NCBI RefSeq assembly: GCF_037975245.1
Contig: NC_092570.1
Span: 7,813,001-7,877,000, forward strand
Source: Apostichopus japonicus
Lineage: Eukaryota; Echinodermata; Holothuroidea; Aspidochirotida; Stichopodidae
Length of the DNA: 64,000 nucleotides
Direction of reading: 5' to 3'
Shown here: piece after piece, positions 1 to 11,092 of the stretch
How the letters are laid out: every line of letters starts with the position of its first letter
Position numbering within the stretch: position 1 is the stretch's first letter
Translations under genes and position numbers: made by a program
Notes under the pieces: model-generated
Seen by the model: only the letters and a program-made list of their open reading frames with translations
The model's database searches: none
What the model was told of the DNA's origin: nothing

Positions 1-698
1 AAAATATGTCAAATTTTGTTAGAGGACAAGTTCTTTAGGCTGGCCCTTTAGAAGTTTCTCTTGCATAACAACGGTTCGGTATATATTTTGACCAGTTTTG
101 GGAAATGTTTGATATAAGAACTCCCACCATTCTCCAAAACTGCCTACGATGGCAGAACACACACTCACACATATAAAAAAAAAAAATGTTTTATTGAGAA
201 TTTGCACTGTGTGATCTCAGTAACCCATTCTCTTGTGAAAGTTGGAAGCTTTGAAGCATAATCAACTGTCTAGCCATTGATCAATTCTTATTTTCAATGT
301 TCCAATATTCATGAGAAAATTCCGCCCACCCTCATTCCTTGCACAGAAGATTGTAGCATTTCGACTAGCAAGCATTCTCAGAAAATTTTCATCCGAAAAA
401 CATCCCTATTCCAACCATGACACCCCCACCCCTTCCCATACCCAACCAACCGACTCCTACCACCGTCACCCATCATCATGATCGGTCCTATCGGAAAGAA
501 AAGATCATATTTCAAAATGTCTGTATCGATCCGTCGTCTGATGTGCAATGAGTCCTTGAGGAATCCTAATTTTTGCAATGTTCACAGAAGAGGGGACAAA
601 ACATTCCGGCAGCTCGTTTTCTAACAAAAGTTTGAATCAAAAAGCACGGCATATAACTCGCAGACAGAAGTCTACATGTACAGAGAGAGACAACTTAC
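1..698 (-). other. RagA intron 7 (partial)
   Basis: Intron sequence downstream of the exon 7 donor on the minus strand, running off the window edge. The minus-strand open frame at 378-578 does not resemble the RagA C-terminus. No other element is recognisable. Confidence 0.6.
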
Positions 699-814
699 GG
701 ATGGATGGGTCTGACATTATGACCATGACATATGTGTTAGACGTGAAGACATCTATGAAAGCAGCGAAGCTCGAATTCCGTACCTCCATACTCTGGAAAG
801 ATGCCGCAAATTTA
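699..814 (-). CDS. RRAGA: RagA exon 7 (roadblock domain), last exon in window
   Basis: The acceptor, with a CT-repeat polypyrimidine tract, ends CTCGGCAG. The 116-bp exon completes Ser and encodes [19 protein letters not shown] then [19 protein letters not shown]. It ends with one base of a Pro codon before donor GTAAGT at 698. A following exon encoding the final residues (human: SAATLINIRNARKHFEK and on) was searched for in 1-698 and not found, so it must lie outside. Confidence 0.96.
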
Positions 815-3800
815 CTGCCGAGAGAGAGAGAGAGAAAAAAAAAAGAGAAATCGACATGATTAATACTACCGCTGAAAATTAGAGCTGTATTCCATTCAAA
901 GAGAACTAGCAAATTGATGGTGAAATGTTTCGTAAAATTTTCTCCCATTTTATTAGTTTATGACTTCTGACTTCGTCGAGACTTCGTAATTGCACTTTGG
1001 AAATGTAATATAATTTATCTAGTATTAAGGGTGGGTGATTTTTTTGGTACTTGACAGACTGCCATATTTATGAAATGCATTTCGAGATGATGACAATGCA
1101 ATAATTGATTGACCTATGACCTATCATTAACATACTAATAATGACAGTTCCAAAGGATTGTCCTATTTGAAACAAATTTAATTTTTTTTTTTTTAATTAA
1201 TTTTCTTAAAATTCTTAAATTTCTTTAAATTCTCTAAAGAATTCTTCTCCTTCTTTCATGCTCTCAATTACGATTTAATTGGATGAGAGGGTGAATACAA
1301 AACTGCCACACTTGTCGTCTGCTACAGCTAAAATGTTTGCTCTCTGGATTCTGAGTCCAGCCATAACTTATCTTTTATTCAGTTTGAAAGTGCTATCACA
1401 TGGTCCCACAGCAGATGGAGTTCTGATACCAGGGTTTTTCTTTCATAATCATTTTTGGACAAAAAATGTTACATGGTATTTGGTTACAAGTCGACCCATC
1501 AATGTTTAATTATGTTAACATGAAAGATTGTGAAACTTCACTTTGCCCTTCTTTTAATAAAAGAGCAGGGATATCTAAAGGTTGTTGGCTAAGCACATCA
1601 CTTCCGAGTATTCTTTACACCTTGTCATTGTTGGAGAATGTTTTTTGGTAAATTCATTCATTTCTCTTAAATTTCTCGGTAGGCATTGAGAGGCAGTTTC
1701 AACAAGGTGTAACATAAGATCAGAAAATGAATTTAAATGGAAAGAGGACACTTATATATAGCATATAATTTCTGGTGCACTTTAAATTAAGAAACAGATG
1801 GAATGTATTTAATGAAAGTGGCTGTTAAGAGACTAGGTAACCTACCTACAACTTAGCTTGATTATGTGATAGGAAGAGGATGAATTACGAAACAGAGGTG
1901 ATGGTTTTTATAATGAAAGTGGCTAGTCAAAGACTAGGTAATCTAACTACAACCTTAACTTGATTGTGTGATAAGAGGTGGATGAATTAAGAAACAGAGG
2001 TGATGTTTTAATAAAAGTGGCTAGAAGACTAGGTAACCTACATAGAAGTCAACTTGATTGTGTGATAAGAGGTGGATGAATTAAGAAACAGTGGTGATGT
2101 TTTAATAAATGTGGCTGGTCAAAGACTATGTAACCTAACTACAACCTTAACTTGATTGTGTGATAACAGGTGGATGAATTAAGAAACATAGGTGATGTTT
2201 TTAGTGAAAGTGCCTGGTAGTAGACTAGGTAACCTACCTACAACTTAGCTTGAATTGTTTGATGATGTTACTGATTTTCTCAAACCGATGAACATCTTTA
2301 TGCTGTCTGAGCTGGCAATGAGAAATCACCTGGGGGAGATAAAATAAAAAAATGGAGATATTAAAAATGATTCTTTACTACATGTCATCCAAGAACATGT
2401 TTTGGTAAGTGTAACACAAAAACAAATACAACTAAACCAGCAAGGATACATTATTGCTGAGATCATTGGAAAAGCAGAGCAAAGAGAAAGTGATTCCAAC
2501 ATAATATGTGCTTTGAGAATGTTACAGAAAGCTCAACAGGCAACAGTACAATCACGAGATATGGGAAATATAATTGAGGTGTAAACAACATGAAAAGGAA
2601 CTTGGGGCTTCATGAAAATAAACCCTAGCATTGTAATTACTTTCACTCTTACTTTCACCCCTGTATAATTTTGTTTTTTGTGTTTTTGCAGACCTAATTA
2701 TCTTGAAAGAGTAGGTACAGGTTGCCCGGGGGATTCCTTAAACCTGGCAAAATATATCACGGCTGAGCGTGAACTATCCAACTTGATCCACTTGATAAAA
2801 TGGCTGCCATAGTTCCTTAAAAGTTTGGTGAGCTGGCAGGATAATCATTCTTTTGTCACGCAGCTTGTTGTAAGAATGTGTCGTAAATTTGTTTGGGTAA
2901 GGCATACAGCAAAAACAAAAAGGGTATTATGAAAAGAAGAGTAAAAACAAAGGTGGAGGAGGAGGAAGAAGAAGGCAAACCATGCTATATGAGAAAACAA
3001 TCCTAGCTCTCCTTTTACTTTCTTTTGAGCTTCATTGTTTTTTAACCAGACCAGCTTTTTCTAGGTTAATGACTTGCAAGTCACCTTTTCCGCCTCTCAA
3101 GAGTACCGTAGCTGATAATATCCAGGTGTTACAGTGATGCTGAGGATCCCCAATATTAACCAAACTGACAAGACAAAACAACCTGCCATTGTGCCTAAAA
3201 GATAATTTTGGCTTACTTATGAGATGTTTATTTTTCGTCTCTTTTTAAGGTATTCCTTCGGTCTCGCCTATATGCTAAGACTCGTTCGGAATATCACAAC
3301 AGATGGTCTGGGTTATCGGAACGCGACGAAAACTGCAAAGATGCCTTACATTTTGCGGTCGAATACCCTCTAATTTATGACAGACTTGCCTTTATATTTA
3401 CATGACTCTTGGAAAGTCATGTTTATTCAATGTCTGAGCAGTTTAAATGCTTCAAGGAGGTTGGATATCTTTGATCTTGTCAAACTAATTCAGACATTTT
3501 TTTCCTTGCTAACCAATTTTTTTATCATGTATTGATCGCAAGATTGCCCTCTGAACAGACGCAACAGATGCATTATGTAAATTAGCAATTTAACTTTGCC
3601 TACTTATTAATTTTCTAGGAACAATAACGTTGCTGTAGATTGATTGGTCTAGGTTCTCATGTGACCAAATGTAGCATTGTGATTGGTTGAAGGTAGCTAC
3701 TTGCTTCATCTTGTATTTGAAAAGTTAGTTAGTCTTGTTGCACATCTCAAAGGCAAAGGATCTCCATTCTGCACTTTGCATGTAAAAGCTCTCATCATTT

Positions 3801-6800
3801 ACACCAAGTTTTTTATCACATTACTGACAATAAATGTAGCAAATCAGCATTTTTGGCTTCTGGAATGACTTTTTTCATGACTCTCTACTTTCAATCCCTC
3901 ACAGAAGTACCTTGGAATAGATTTATCTGGCTTTGTAGTGAAACTTTCATACGTGAGAACTCAAACTTAAATAAGTAAAAAATCACACCACAGGACCACC
4001 CATGATTGAATATGTCATGTTTCACATTTTTTTCATTTAATTAGTTTTATTTTAGACATCAAAACCTAATGCTTGCTTCATTTGCTGTAATAAAAGATGG
4101 AAGTACTACGGAAGAAAATTGGGGGAAAGTTTACCAGAAATGTTGCTCTTTCGAAGAGAAGTACTTCGTCTGCATCGATAATGTTAGCGAAATGCTTGAG
4201 ATTGTTCTCCAGTTGTTGCACGTTGGGTATGAGGAGGTAAACGATGGAGGACCACGCATGGTACAGTGTCTCGTCCCATATGGAGGTACGGAAACAGGTA
4301 CATTCCAAGGGCTTAGACAAACGTTTCAAATCGTCTTCTCTCTGTCGAAAAATCTGTCAAAAGAGAGAAATTCAAACAAATTTGTAACTTAAAAAGTTTT
4401 ATCATAATCTGCACAGATTTGAATCATTTTAAGTATTTAAATTTAGAAGAAATTGTGGTCGATGATTTTATCATCTGCTTTCTGTCTGTTTAATATTTAT
4501 TTTGCAATATTTTGATGTTTTCAACGATGGTTGACAGGTAATTGATAAAACTATGATGACCAAAAGGATTTGTCAATATGTAAGACACCTACTATAACTA
4601 ATGACATCATTAATTTAATTAATAAACTAATGTATTTCCGCAGGGTCAAATTTGCAGCTGTCGACATTTCAACGTTTTTGTTTGATTCACCTTAAAACCA
4701 AGAAGGAATACTTGTTGAGTTAGGCCTCATTAGTGCAATCAGCCATGTTGTTTCTTTCTGCCTGTCAGGATGCAGTACTTACTGACAGTCGCAGCAGTAA
4801 ACATGTATCAATTGTTCTGCAACGATGCAAAACAATTGCCAAATGTTCAGCAATTGCGACCGGACCGAGATCCTTCCATAAAATTGACCCAAACCTTTTT
4901 TTTTTCCAATTTTTTTTCTCTTTTCTATATTTGTCTTCACTATTAAAAAATTGTTTTTTTGGTCATGTGACTTAAGAAAGTTGATATCTTTATGGATTAA
5001 AAAATGATAATTAAACAAAACAAAATGAGGTTACTGGTTCGAATCTCATTCTAACGATGAATTTTCTTTGCTCATTTTATATCAATTCTTAATTAAAAAT
5101 GAAGTCCATCATCATAGCAGGAGACACTTTTAAACTATTCTGTACTCTCTACTCTCCTTACAAGATCTCTTTGGTCTTCTTGCACCAGGTCCATTTTGTG
5201 GATGAGGCAGAATATTTTGGCCTCCTTTGAGTTTTTCAAGATGGCATCCAGACAACTCTGGTAGTAATGCATATCTTTTTCCAGTTCTCTGCTCTCCACA
5301 TCAAAGACATATATGAGAACTTCAACATTTCGGAAAATGTTGTCCCTCTGGCTGGCAAAGTAGTTCTCCATGAAAGCCTCTTGCCTGTCAGAGAAAGGAA
5401 AAGACAAATTGGAACTGACAATGCCATTTTGCCCTCGGATTGTTTTTCTTCTTCTTCGAGTTGAGTTTTTCTTTTTTAGTAATGTGTGATGTTTGATAGC
5501 TCAGACTATATGACAGGACTGAATCGAAATGGAATCTAGGGATCCACCTTAAATATGTACACATATTTCACCATGCAACCCTCCCTCATCCTTCCCCACC
5601 CCCCAACATACAACCCTCCACCATCCCTCCCCTCCCCCCTCAAACTACTGTACATACTCCTAGCAGTCCTAGCAGACTGCTATTGCTGACAGGGGCTGCC
5701 TGTAAAATGTGATAATACCGAACAAGAGTAATACATAGTTTATGTTTTATACTTACCCACCACAGTCCCAGAGGTTAAGTACTAGATTTCCCAGAAATCT
5801 CACATGAGAGTGTTCAACATCGACTGTGAGACAAACACAAAGAGACAGTATTAAACCAAAGTGTCGCATGAATGTTAAAAACATTGATTTCTTACACATT
5901 ACAAAGTAAGCTAGGCCAATGTGAAGCTCCTATGAATGTATGGTAGGCTGACAACTGAGTTTTTTTGTTTGTTTCGAAATATCAGATTGCAGTATTAATC
6001 ATCTTCTGTGACACTAATGTAACCATCAAAGAGTAGATACTTATCTCTCCTGCATGCATTTGGTGCCTGGAGGCCTGGTAGCTGCTACACTGTGTAAGCA
6101 TACAGACTACACACTGAATTAATGTTGTACGATAAGGAATTGGACCTCTTCCATTCCCTTTCCTCCCCACTCACTTCCTACTTCCTTAATTTTTTATACA
6201 GGGGTAGCTGGCTATACAGGAAAGCCACAAAACAGTGAAAATAACTAATTGGCCTATGACAAAAAATCCACAAGCTATGGGGAATGACCCAAAAATATTT
6301 TGTGGTTGCAAGATTTTCCCAGATGACAGAAAAATTTATCTACACTTTTTGTCAACATCCATAGTCAAAGCTAGATTTACTGTATTCTGAGAAACAAATC
6401 TGTCTTGAGGAGGTCTGGTGGGTCGTGGCCTCAGTTCTCATGTAGGCTCCTGGCTCGTGGGCCTTAAAGTTTGTGGACCACTGGCCTGTGCCATGAATAC
6501 AACAAACTTCCAGGGCTGTAACTGATATGTAATTATGCCCTCTCATGTAGGTGCAATACTGTAGGTTGTTCAGTATAAATATTAGTGTTGTTATGTTTAC
6601 ACAAAACTTGGAGGAGGGGGTGGGAGAGGGATGGGTGGGGGGGGAGGAGGTGAGAGAGGTGTGTGACTGGTAAGAGGGTTGATGACAGCATATGTATCAA
6701 ACAATCTTCTTGACTGTAAATCTAGGTTTCCTTAAACACAGGTACATATTGACCTATTAGTATACTAATACCATTTCAATGTGTATCTATGATAAGCTCT

Positions 6801-9116
6801 ACGTAATCCTAACCAACCATTTGCAACATCAGTAAAATTAGAATGCCAGATCTGATAACAGGTGACCTGTTAACGAGTACACACCGTTTATCAAACAGTA
6901 CCCTGGACTCTTATTATGTACAACAAATTTAAAAAATATCGGATTTAATTACTTGTGGCTGCTAATCTCCGGGTATCTCTGGCAATGTAGTTGGCAAATA
7001 TGATGGACCTCATACTGGTCTTACCGGACCCGCTCTTACCCATCAAAAGGACCTGGTGAAATCAAAACAGAAAAAAAAATCACAATTAATTTTTATAAAA
7101 GGAAGAAGATTCACTTTATATTACACTTTGCATATCATGCTTCAGTTGAACACTGTTTCATCTATGACTTCTAAAATGACTTTCTAAATTGAAAAGATTC
7201 AAAATTTGTGTTAAAATGTTGAATTGGAAGCCACCTGACGTGAAAGTTGTAATCCATCAGCCCCTTGCGAGCTTCTCCCACATTTGTAGTCTCTTAAGCG
7301 TCGTAACAATAACTTCCTGATTAGGATCATTATTATTATGTTTAGTGATAGCATTTCCATGTGCTTAGTGTTCTCTTTGGATAAAAGTATCATACTACCG
7401 CAGAATTAAAGCACTCTAGAGATATATTCCACTGTTTGTACTCCACTAATACTTTGCTTCATCTTGTTCTCCCAATGCATACTGTACATATCTTGTCCTC
7501 TTGGTGCTATTCCACATGATCTAAAGCCCTCTTGACCGAGACTAGGCTTTATTACCAGTATGAGATGTATGTGACTTCATACACCAGCCTAGGCTTCATT
7601 TACTGTAAAACAAGTATGTGACTTCATACACCAGCCTAGGCTTCATTTACTGCAAAACAAGTATGTGACTTCATACACCAGCCTAGGCTTCATTTACTGT
7701 AAAACAAGTATGTGACTTCATACACCAGCCTAGGCTTCATTTACTGTAAAACAAGTATGTGACTTCATACACCAGCCTAGGCTTCATGTACTGTATGATA
7801 TGTATGTGACTTCATACACCAGCCTTGGCTTCATTTACAGTATGATATGTATGTGTCTTCATACACCAGCCTAGGCTTCATTTACTGTATGGTATGTATG
7901 TGACTTCATACACCTACCAGCCTAGGCTTCATTTACTATTTAACATGTATGTACTGTACTATGATGAGTGACTTCATACACCAGCCTAGGCTTTATTCAT
8001 GGTATGATATATGTATGTGACCATATACACCAGACTTTTAGTGATTCTTTGAACTTGTACCATTCGTATTTATGCACAGTTGTAATGTACTCATGTACTG
8101 GCACTCTGGGCATGTTGGGAATCTACCATATTTAGGTATTTACACATCAACAAGTACACATACTCATGCTTAGACTCTTGTACTCATATTTGTACTCATA
8201 CCAAAGGGGGGGGGATGGGGCAGAAGGTGGTAAGTGTCTACTTGTGGTCTTGCTTATGGTGTTGTACTTATAGTACAAGTCTGTGGTGCACTCTTAACAT
8301 AGTTTTTCCCCTGTGCACCTAACTTGACTTTGTTTAACTTATTACTTTAATCTATATGCATGAATAATTATCATTTTAACAATTTGCCATCATTGTACAT
8401 CATTATACATCATTGTTACCTCATTGACCTAATGAACATGCCAACATGGATAGAGTTGTTTTACTATTTGATACAAACACATTAGCTACCGTACCAATGA
8501 TGGAAATACCCTAACATACAAAATACAGATTGCATAATACCTTTCACTAACTGGTGTGTATGTATGTATGCATGCTAACAGTATTTAAGATACTGTACAT
8601 TCTTGATCTACATCCACCTAAACAATGTAACTTTATTCAATATTCCCTAACTTTTGTTTTTCTACTTTTAAATCAAACAAAGATTTATATTCCTATACTG
8701 CTTCCCTAATTACTTTTCCCTTCCGTTACCTTAATCCTTCACACTGTTTACATACCCAGGAATTCCTTTGCCATAATGGCAGATATCAACAGTGAGTTAA
8801 AACCACTCCTTATGTACCAAAATCTTCAAAGTTTTCGACCGGACGACCGATGTGAAAACTTTTATATCTGAGGAGGCAAGGGCTCATTCTGCACCGATTG
8901 CTACTCTATCTGCGGAACCATCCTCCCGACCCACCCACCCCCACTTCCCCCCTCCCTCTCTATACTGTATGCTACTGTACTGTGTATATGACACTCCATA
9001 CCTCTGCTAGGCATGAAACGCGCCCCTACCTTCTTCCTTTTGATATGACCGATTTGTAGACTTGATTGTCTCTTCTTTTTGTGGGAAGGTCTTTTACCAT
9101 CAGTTCGATGAGACAT
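699..9116 (-). CDS. RRAGA: RagA/RagB-type Rag GTPase, spliced, 3' end beyond window
   Basis: Small GTPase that, as a heterodimer with RagC/D on the lysosome, binds mTORC1 in response to amino acids (known for the family). Seven exons join in perfect phase: 9116-9030, 7052-6953, 5823-5757, 5384-5162, 4353-4135, 2329-2238, 814-699. All have AG acceptors and GT donors. The joined reading frame is about 301 residues and follows human RagA almost throughout. Visible motifs are the P-loop GKSGSGKT (exon 2), switch II WDCGGQ across exons 3/4, the base-recognition motif HKMD (exon 4), and the C-terminal roadblock segment [15 protein letters not shown] (exon 7). Exon 7 ends after DPSI plus one base, so about 32 C-terminal residues must lie left of position 1. 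The N-terminus is about 20 residues longer than human RagA. From general knowledge, vertebrate RRAGA lacks introns while RRAGB has them, so this may represent the pre-duplication RagA/B gene. Confidence 0.96.
815..1790 (-). other. RagA intron 6, unique part
   Basis: Between the exon 7 acceptor and the tandem array. It contains a GA/CT simple repeat at 821-834, which serves as the polypyrimidine tract on the minus strand, and T/A-rich runs around 1180-1245. Short plus-strand open frames here show no known protein. Confidence 0.5.
1791..2262. repeat. ~98-bp tandem array derived from RagA exon 6 donor junction
   Basis: About five units, each starting GAAACA, at 1791, 1889, 1991, 2085 and 2183 (spacing 98, 102, 94, 98). 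Each unit contains a block read on the plus strand as GACTAGGTAACCTACCTACA or a variant, followed by (C)TTAGCTTGATT. In the last unit this block is the actual 3' end of RagA exon 6 plus its donor site. The other units are therefore intronic copies of an exon-end/donor segment. The unit furthest into the intron keeps the donor intact (GT at 1845-1844). In units 2 and 4 the corresponding GT is lost. Confidence 0.85.
2238..2329 (-). CDS. RRAGA: RagA exon 6
   Basis: A 92-bp exon after acceptor CTCCCCCAG. It encodes [18 protein letters not shown], then [12 protein letters not shown] plus two bases (AG) of a Ser codon, before donor GTAGGT at 2237. Its length and phase are exactly what exons 5 and 7 require. 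The HCQLRQHKD stretch differs from human HYQCKEQRD, the only clearly divergent patch besides the N-terminus. Its last ~25 bp form one end of the tandem array at 1791-2262. Confidence 0.95.
2330..4134 (-). other. RagA intron 5
   Basis: 1805-bp intron between exons 5 and 6. Plus-strand open frames at 2402-2584 and 3683-3868 have no recognisable homology and overlap intron sequence. No repeat family was recognised. Confidence 0.6.
4135..4353 (-). CDS. RRAGA: RagA exon 5
   Basis: Acceptor TTGACAG, 219 bp (73 codons), donor GTAAAC. It encodes [20 protein letters not shown], then [40 protein letters not shown] and [13 protein letters not shown]. It covers the end of the G domain and the start of the C-terminal region. 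It is phase 0 at both ends. Confidence 0.97.
4354..5161 (-). other. RagA intron 4
   Basis: 808-bp intron with T-rich runs at 4895-4970. Nothing else seen apart from a solitary tRNA B-box-like string near 5035 without a tRNA around it. Confidence 0.6.
5162..5384 (-). CDS. RRAGA: RagA exon 4 (switch II, HKMD)
   Basis: Acceptor TCTGACAG, 223 bp, donor GTAAGG. It completes GGQ and encodes [20 protein letters not shown] through [23 protein letters not shown] is the guanine-recognition motif. Human RagA has DTFMENYFTSQ at the start, so conservation is very high. This exon also reads through into the intron as a longer open frame with an in-frame ATG upstream of the acceptor, which is not part of the protein. 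Confidence 0.97.
5385..6952 (-). other. RagA introns 3 and 2 (flanking exon 3)
   Basis: Intron 3 is 5385-5756 (372 bp) and contains a C-rich low-complexity stretch at 5576-5640. Intron 2 is 5824-6952 (1129 bp) and contains a G-rich tract at about 6608-6660. No coding or mobile element was recognised. Confidence 0.6.
5757..5823 (-). CDS. RRAGA: RagA exon 3 (switch I/II)
   Basis: A 67-bp exon after acceptor CTCACAG. It encodes [20 protein letters not shown] followed by CG and two bases of the next Gly codon, then donor GTAAGT. The residues match human RagA across the visible segment. Confidence 0.96.
6953..7052 (-). CDS. RRAGA: RagA exon 2 (P-loop)
   Basis: The acceptor TTTCACCAG precedes GTC CTT TTG. 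The exon encodes [16 protein letters not shown] and continues through [15 protein letters not shown], ending with one base of a split Ile codon before donor GTAATT. It carries the nucleotide-binding P-loop and the start of switch I. The residue before the final A-T is Ala, where human RagA has Gly (RRLGAT). Confidence 0.96.
7535..8035. repeat. 47-bp minisatellite in RagA intron 1
   Basis: About nine to ten head-to-tail units containing GACTTCATACACCAGCCTAG and GCTTCATTTACTGTA. Unit anchors (GACTTCATAC) lie at about 7571, 7620, 7667, 7714, 7761, 7807, 7855, 7902 and 7971. Central units are nearly identical and 47 bp apart; the outer ones diverge. Each unit carries the 10-bp palindrome AGCCTAGGCT. 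Confidence 0.9.
8036..9029 (-). other. RagA intron 1, remainder
   Basis: Intron 1 spans 7053-9029. Outside the minisatellite it shows only simple sequence (G-run at 8206-8218, CA/GT-rich and C-rich stretches such as 8925-8960). The open frame that extends exon 1 into this intron on the minus strand is read-through, not coding. Confidence 0.5.
9030..9116 (-). CDS. RRAGA: RagA exon 1 (start codon, basic N-terminus)
   Basis: ATG at 9116-9114 opens 29 codons beginning [10 protein letters not shown] and ending IKRKK, followed by the donor GTAGGG at 9029. The final KK joins VLLMGKSG of exon 2, as in human [11 protein letters not shown], which confirms the junction. No other in-frame ATG exists in the exon, and no AG acceptor lies just before the ATG, so the 5' UTR probably runs on upstream in the same exon. 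The 29-residue N-terminus is strongly basic (K, R, H) and has no counterpart in human RagA, which begins only nine residues before VLLMGKSG. Human RagB also has an N-terminal extension, but it is not similar. Confidence 0.9.
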
Positions 9117-10801
9117 AGTTTTATTAGTAAAAGTTCACAGAAACAATGTTTGAAACTCCTACATCACATCACTCTGTGAAGCAACGACATTTACTGAGAT
9201 CTGCCTGATCAAAATCAGCTGGCTTGTTCTTTCCTTGCTCCACCGTTCTTCTTATATCAACAAATATGAAGGTTGACACCTCCTTCTCCTCTTGACCACA
9301 AAAGTTGTTTCCACCATGTTTACGCAACTTATCGTCGTTTAAAGAGTCACAGGATAGAAGAGAATGTTTGCTCTTAAAGCGCTTGAGGAAGTACTGTGAG
9401 TATCATCAGGTTCTGTACATGATACGTATAAAATGAATAACTAGCCAGTCATCGTATCCACACCGAGTGCTGATTGAGCACTCATTCACACAGCTGCAGT
9501 ATAAACATATCACAACTGAAACCAACTGATGAATTTGGAAAACCCTCGTGAAAAAATAATACAAAAGCATTACAACCATTAACAGACTGTTAATTGACTG
9601 CAGGCTAAGCTACGAGTTCAAAGATCAACTTCATATGCCATTGTTTTGTGTTTTTGCAGCAGTTCAAAGGATGGCCACCAGTGTGATTATAATATGAACT
9701 TATCAATATATCATGACAATATTTACACAAACAATTTATTCAAAATCTTTTGATTGCTTTGATATAATGCTTTTGACAGCACGTGCTGTTTATTTCAAGA
9801 GTTAACTTTCATGTACAAAGACAATTGAAAACTGTGGGACATACAGTACTGTAGTTTCATGCACAAATGCTTCTTGTTTTAATTATTGACCAAATTAAGA
9901 TTTAAATCTATTCAATATTGTACCAAACCGGAACACGTTCCATGTTAGATATTAAGTGAATGCACATTTGGATTATGACTTTCTAAAATCCTTCCAAAAA
10001 GGCTTTTGTTGTAATGTATTCAAAGTTCACTGTGTCCATGCTGTACTCAGCTATAGCAAGCTGCTTAAAATGTTAATAGCCACAGTTTCGTTTATAGAGT
10101 AACCGTTTGGCAATTCTTTAACATATTAGAGCGAGTTGCATGTTGACTTTGCATAGGTCTGACTAATTCATCTGAAATCATTAATCAGAGAAGTCACTTT
10201 CATAATATCGCCCTCTCAAATAAATCTGGGCTTGAAATCAACCCATCACACAGACAACAATTTATTGTTGGCACCCTTACTACTTGCAATGCTGCCATAA
10301 AATGTCACCTGTTACCAATGGCAACCTATGATATCATTCTACATTTATTTATTTTTTTTATTCATAGCTTTATTTGTCTAAGAAGATCATGATGCTAAAT
10401 CAAACAGAACATGTGGAAGTTCAAAGAGATACACGTTGACGGGTTTGCGTCATTTCCATACCTGTTTTATATCACCTTGGAGTACATTCTTTCTTTCATT
10501 CACAGAGGGAAGAAAATGCAACAGATGAAACACTGTACAGAGGTCTGATGTGGCTTTTTCAAAGCATTATAATACACCAGAGGTGGGCACGAAATTGATC
10601 TGACAGAACCCGGTAAAAATTTATACCCGATCCGAACGGCACAACACTTTTAAGATGCACCAACTGTACTGCCCTAATGACAAAAATATGGACATACCAT
10701 AGGAACAAAATCTACATGTGGAGTTCCCTCCTTTTTTGCACATTCCATTGAAACTCCCTAAAATATACATATTTTTCTGTTTCACTTGCTGTAGTATAAT
10801 A
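9117..10801. other. RagA 5' flank
   Basis: Upstream of the RagA start codon on the minus strand. It should contain the 5' UTR and promoter, but no TATA box, initiator or CpG cluster stands out, and the transcription start cannot be placed. No other gene seen. Confidence 0.4.
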
Positions 10802-11092
10802 AATATTTCATTTTTATATAGCGCTTTATACCAGCGATAGGTCTCAAAGCGCTTTACAGACGTTATATTACCCCTGGTCAATGATAACCTGTCCCAGAGA
10901 CAATCCCTCCAGTCGGCAGCAGTTATATACTGCGCCCAATGACAAGCCACCTCACAGGTACCCATTTAACCCCTGGGTGAAGAGAGGCAATTGAGATAAA
11001 GCAAGGACACAACGTAATGAACTAGGCAGGAATCGAACCAGCAATCCTTGGATCGAGTTCGACGCCTTAGCCAAATTGACCACCACGCTCTG
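10802..11092 (-). mobile_element. tRNA-derived SINE, copy 1
   Basis: Read on the minus strand, the element starts with a tRNA-like head: an A-box-like TTTGGCTAAGG region and a perfect B box GGTTCGATTCC. The body follows, then a tail with AAAGCGCTTTGAGACCTATC and GGTATAAAGCGCTATATAAA. The anticodon-loop region, intact in the other copies (GGACTCGTGATCC), would read CGT (Thr-like). This copy has small deletions relative to copies 2 and 3, including one in the anticodon arm and one of about 15 bp around AAAGCAAGGACAC. Confidence 0.85.

Noticed and set aside
378-578. Minus-strand open frame as the RagA C-terminal exon
   Set aside because: It does not contain the conserved RagA C-terminal residues and has no acceptor in the required phase.
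3421-3480. Minus-strand frame reading [13 protein letters not shown], resembling Rag[12 protein letters not shown]
   Set aside because: No donor or acceptor, an in-frame stop lies just upstream, and the real exon with exact length and phase is at 2238-2329.
5030-5046. tRNA B-box-like GGTTCGAATC
   Set aside because: No A box, no cloverleaf partners in the surrounding 80 bases.
10621-10965. 114-codon minus-strand open frame (and similar at 31191-31454 and 57244-57495)
   Set aside because: They recur because they translate the same SINE family, not a protein gene.
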